A DNA stretch of 64,000 nt from Palaeococcus ferrophilus DSM 13482 (GTDB lineage Archaea > Methanobacteriota_B > Thermococci > Thermococcales > Thermococcaceae), in contig NZ_LANF01000018.1 in assembly GCF_000966265.1 (NCBI RefSeq), forward strand, positions 1 to 64,000. Reading direction: 5' to 3'. Shown here one piece after another: positions 61,218 through 64,000 of the stretch. The position numbers and the translations under genes were made by a program. The notes beneath the pieces were generated by a model. The model was not told the DNA's origin. It ran no database searches and was given only the letters and a program-made list of their open reading frames with translations. How positions within the stretch are numbered: position 1 is the first letter of the stretch; each line of letters opens with the position of its first letter.

Positions 61218-61299
61218 AGAGACACTCTGGGCTGTCATGGTTTTTACTGGCCTTATTCCCATTATTCTTTGTTCATTTCAGGCGATAATTGTTCGATAA
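61207..61299 (+). CDS. 30-residue single-helix membrane peptide
   Basis: ATG 61207 lies nine bases after AAGGAGG (ATG 61201 is the alternative). It encodes MGVKETLWAVMVFTGLIPII and eleven further residues, almost entirely one membrane helix. The strong ribosome binding site argues that it is translated. Confidence 0.45.
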   Translation: MGVKETLWAVMVFTGLIPIILCSFQAIIVR

Positions 61300-61410
61300 A
61301 TGCATACTCCAACTCAACCTGTACCATTCTTTAAGGGTCAAGAAGATGCTGCCGCGCCATTCACAAAAAGTTTAAATCAGATGAGGGCCAAAAGATATTA
61401 GGTGAGAGGA

Positions 61411-61575
61411 GTGAGGAGAGCCCAGAGTGCGATAGAGTACCTTTTCATGCTCGCGGCCGCGCTAATCCTCGTTGCGGTTGTGGTGAGGGTCATCGGCGAC
61501 AGCCTGAACCAGATAAACGACGTCATCACCCAGTACACGGAAGTTATGAGGGAAAAGCTCATCCAGAACCTGTGA
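61411..61575 (+). CDS. Class III signal-peptide (type IV pilin-like) protein
   Basis: A 54-residue protein from GTG 61411 (GTG 61402 possible). It begins RRAQSAIEYLFMLAAALILVAVVV: the class III signal QSAIEYL is cut before the Gln by a prepilin peptidase, leaving the hydrophobic helix that builds pilus fibres. The short C-terminal part (DSLNQINDVITQYTEVMREKL) is helical, too short for a full pilin head, so it may be a minor pilin or adaptor. It lies nine bases before the peptidase gene. Confidence 0.78.
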   Translation: MRRAQSAIEYLFMLAAALILVAVVVRVIGDSLNQINDVITQYTEVMREKLIQNL

Positions 61576-61584
61576 GGTGAAATA

Positions 61585-62805
61585 ATGAACGGCGAACTTC
61601 TTCTCGCTATCATAGGGGTTATTATGGGTATTCTCACGTCCTACACGGACATAAAAACGGGCTTCATTGAAGACAGGCACGTTTTCCCAACCTTCACCTA
61701 CATTGAGAGGCTCTTCTCCAGGGGCGAGGTTGAGGACACGGGCTCTACGGGCCTTTTTTCTTGGGTTATCCTTCCTGCGGCTGAAATAGGGGTGCTCTAC
61801 TACCTCGTGAGGGGCCTCTCGGAGGGGAACGTTTTCCTTGCCCTCTCGGGGCTCATAGGCCTAATCGCCGGCTTCCTCCTCGGCTATTTCCTCTACTTCA
61901 TAGGGGGCTGGGCCGGCGGTGACGTCCTCATCCTGGCGGCGTTCTCGGCGCTCTTCCCCTACGCGTCAAGCTACGCGAGGGTCAGGCCCTTCTACGCCAC
62001 CAGCTACCCTCTACACGCGGTGACGCTCCTCTTCAACAGCATAATCGCTATCTTCCCCTTCATACTGCTCTACGCCCTCGGTGTGCTCATAGCGCGGGGA
62101 GAGGGAAGGAAGCTCACGGAGGTGTTCACGGAGAACGTCCGCCTCACCGTCGAGGGCGCCCTCTGGGTAATGGCGGCGATAACGTTCATCATAGTCCTCG
62201 CCAGCGCCGTTGGGGTTACGCTCAATCCTATCATCCGCTACGCACTGACGCTGGTACTCCTCTTTGTCCTCGGCAAGTACAGGGTCGTTGGCGATGCCCT
62301 CGGTCTCTTCGCCCTCGCCTACGGCGCCTACACCATCGGGACGGACTTTCTCTACGTCTTCGGGAAGCTCCTGCTGACCTTTTACGCCTTCAAGCTGTTC
62401 TTCTCCGTGGTTAAAGTGCTCAGAGCCGAGGTTCTCATGGAGGAGAAGCCCCTCGAGGAGATAAGGGAGTGGGACATAATAGGCGAGTGGATATACGAGA
62501 AGGGCGGGGAAGTGCGGAGGGACAGGGAGAGCTTCCTCGACAGGCTCAGGAAGGGCATTCTCACCGGTGACCTGAGCGTTCTGAACCCTGATTACGGGGA
62601 CGTTATAGTCTCGCCAACGGCGGAGGGAATTAAGAAGGAGCAGATTGAGAGGCTCCGTGCCCTCGTTGAGGAGGGAAAGCTCGAGAACCGCTTCCTGGTC
62701 AAGAAGGCCATGCCCTTTGCCCCGGCACTCTTCCTCGGCTTTCTGATTTCGATACTCTACGGTGATATATTCTGGTGGCTCGTCCTGAAGATGGCGGGCC
62801 TCTAG
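61585..62805 (+). CDS. A24-family archaeal prepilin peptidase (FlaK/EppA-like)
   Basis: A 406-residue membrane protein after GAGGTGAAAT. The first catalytic Asp is in SYTDIKTGFIEDRH (residue about 22) and the second in GGWAGGDVLIL (GxGD-type motif, about residue 113), as in aspartic prepilin peptidases. At least eight further membrane helices and a cytoplasmic domain (about 285-385) follow; the size exceeds the usual 230-residue FlaK and fits the larger EppA-like class that processes class III signal peptides. The adjacent pilin-like gene is a probable substrate. Confidence 0.85.
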   Translation: MNGELLLAIIGVIMGILTSYTDIKTGFIEDRHVFPTFTYIERLFSRGEVEDTGSTGLFSWVILPAAEIGVLYYLVRGLSEGNVFLALSGLIGLIAGFLLGYFLYFIGGWAGGDVLILAAFSALFPYASSYARVRPFYATSYPLHAVTLLFNSIIAIFPFILLYALGVLIARGEGRKLTEVFTENVRLTVEGALWVMAAITFIIVLASAVGVTLNPIIRYALTLVLLFVLGKYRVVGDALGLFALAYGAYTIGTDFLYVFGKLLLTFYAFKLFFSVVKVLRAEVLMEEKPLEEIREWDIIGEWIYEKGGEVRRDRESFLDRLRKGILTGDLSVLNPDYGDVIVSPTAEGIKKEQIERLRALVEEGKLENRFLVKKAMPFAPALFLGFLISILYGDIFWWLVLKMAGL

Positions 62806-62906
62806 GGCCCTTTAAAATTTGGGTCAGGGAAGGGCGTGTTCGTCACCTTTCGGCAAAGCAAAAGCTCATCATCCCCCGACGTTAAATGGGAAGTGGGGTT
62901 AAAAGG

Positions 62907-63533
62907 TTAGCCCCCAATGAGCCCCTCGATTATCTCCCTCACTTCCAAGAGGTTCTCAACGACGTGGTCGCCCTCAACCCCCTCGTGTGGGTTTATCGCT
63001 ATAGCTACGTCGGCCTCGCGGAACATCGCTATGTCGTTGTAGCCGTCCCCAACGGCCACCGTGAGCTCCGGCTTCAGCTCATCCTTGAGCCTCCTTAGGA
63101 TGGCCCCCTTCCCCTGGAAGTCAACGTGCGGTCTTACCTTTCCGGTTATAACGCCGTTCTCATCAAAGATTAGCTCGTTCGCGAAGACGTAGTCAACGCC
63201 GAGCTCTTCCCCGACCTTCCTCGCGAGGCACATGAGGCCGCTCGAGAGGATTGCCACCCTGAAGTTCTCCCCCTTCAGAAACTCAATCAGCTCTCTCGCC
63301 CCTTCCATGTACTCCACTTTTTCAACCCACTCCATAATCTCCTCCCTCGTGTGCCCCCTCCAGAGGGACGCGTCGAGCTCGGCCCACTCGGCATAGCTTA
63401 TCTCGCCGGCAAAAAAGCGCTCCGCGTACTCCTTGCCCTTCTCCCACGTCCCAAAGCGCTTGTGGAGCTCCACCCACCCTGAGACTGACTTTACAAGCGT
63501 TCCCTCAAGATCAAAAGCTATGAGCCTGGCCAT
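62907..63533 (-). CDS. HAD-superfamily phosphatase, phosphoserine-phosphatase-like
   Basis: A 208-residue protein starting MARLIAFDLEGTLVKSVSGW. Motif I is DLEGT (nucleophile Asp; the second Asp of DxDGT is Glu here, as in several archaeal SerB-like enzymes), a helical C1 cap follows (about 15-80), motif II is AILSSGL, and motifs III/IV are GKGAILRRL and VAVGDGYNDIAMFREA. It resembles phosphoserine phosphatase (HAD-IB), making serine from phosphoserine; other small phosphates are possible. Confidence 0.85.
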   Translation of the reverse strand: MARLIAFDLEGTLVKSVSGWVELHKRFGTWEKGKEYAERFFAGEISYAEWAELDASLWRGHTREEIMEWVEKVEYMEGARELIEFLKGENFRVAILSSGLMCLARKVGEELGVDYVFANELIFDENGVITGKVRPHVDFQGKGAILRRLKDELKPELTVAVGDGYNDIAMFREADVAIAINPHEGVEGDHVVENLLEVREIIEGLIGG

Positions 63534-63572
63534 TTTCTCACCTAAAGAAAGGTTCGGTTGGAGCTTAAAAGC

Positions 63573-64000
<428 letters not shown>

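Overview
The window looks like a chromosome segment of a hyperthermophilic euryarchaeon of the order Thermococcales, most likely a Thermococcus. The evidence is a TATA-binding protein, archaeal MBF1, ribosomal protein L40e, an intron-containing elongator tRNA-Met, an indolepyruvate ferredoxin oxidoreductase operon headed by an ADP-forming acyl-CoA synthetase alpha subunit, a CGP-CTERM-anchored surface protein, BRE/TATA promoters and GGAGGTG-type ribosome binding sites. Everything here is read by eye; no database search or alignment was run.

Layout. Positions 1-13,924 are core chromosome: a permease end, DtxR regulator, four tRNAs (Phe, Gly, Lys, Leu), DEAD-box helicase, a membrane-anchored wHTH protein, the peptide-fermentation operon (acyl-CoA synthetase alpha - iorA - iorB), tbp, a radical SAM protein, MBF1, purA and a tRNA-Arg. 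Positions 13,878-35,869 are a 21.9-kb integrated element in tRNA-Arg(CCG), bounded by 49-bp direct repeats. Its tyrosine integrase is split SSV-style into intN (left) and intC (right), and the two join in frame in the predicted circle. The element carries (i) a BREX/DISARM-like module (SNF2 helicase with a nuclease-like tail, DUF1156 adenine methylase, DUF499 ATPase), interrupted by an ATPase cassette flanked by 20-bp repeats and by a frameshifted membrane protein; (ii) replication-type genes (Orc1/Cdc6-like ATPase, MCM homologue with ruined active-site motifs, PD-(D/E)XK nuclease); (iii) an iteron cluster that may be its origin; and (iv) four copies of a 20-bp palindrome that may be a regulon operator.

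Positions 35,870-54,212 are mostly core again: CGP-CTERM surface protein, tRNA-Met, L40e, PadR regulator, Sua5, glycosyltransferase, asparagine synthase, MinD-like ATPase, PIN-ATPase-KH protein, RNA m5U methyltransferase, VapBC, aminotransferase, glyoxylate reductase, HAD phosphatase and an ASCH-domain pair. Three genes here are each broken by one base in a G/C homopolymer, which points to sequencing error or phase variation.

Positions 54,213-61,400 are a second, more AT-rich accessory island: a long secreted protein, a string of tiny membrane proteins, a second related protein lacking a signal peptide and followed by another membrane protein, then decayed membrane-protein genes. The layout resembles a polymorphic-toxin/immunity locus with an orphan cassette, but this is inference. 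The window closes with a class III signal-peptide pilin next to an A24 prepilin peptidase, a phosphoserine-phosphatase-like HAD protein and the 3' part of pcm.
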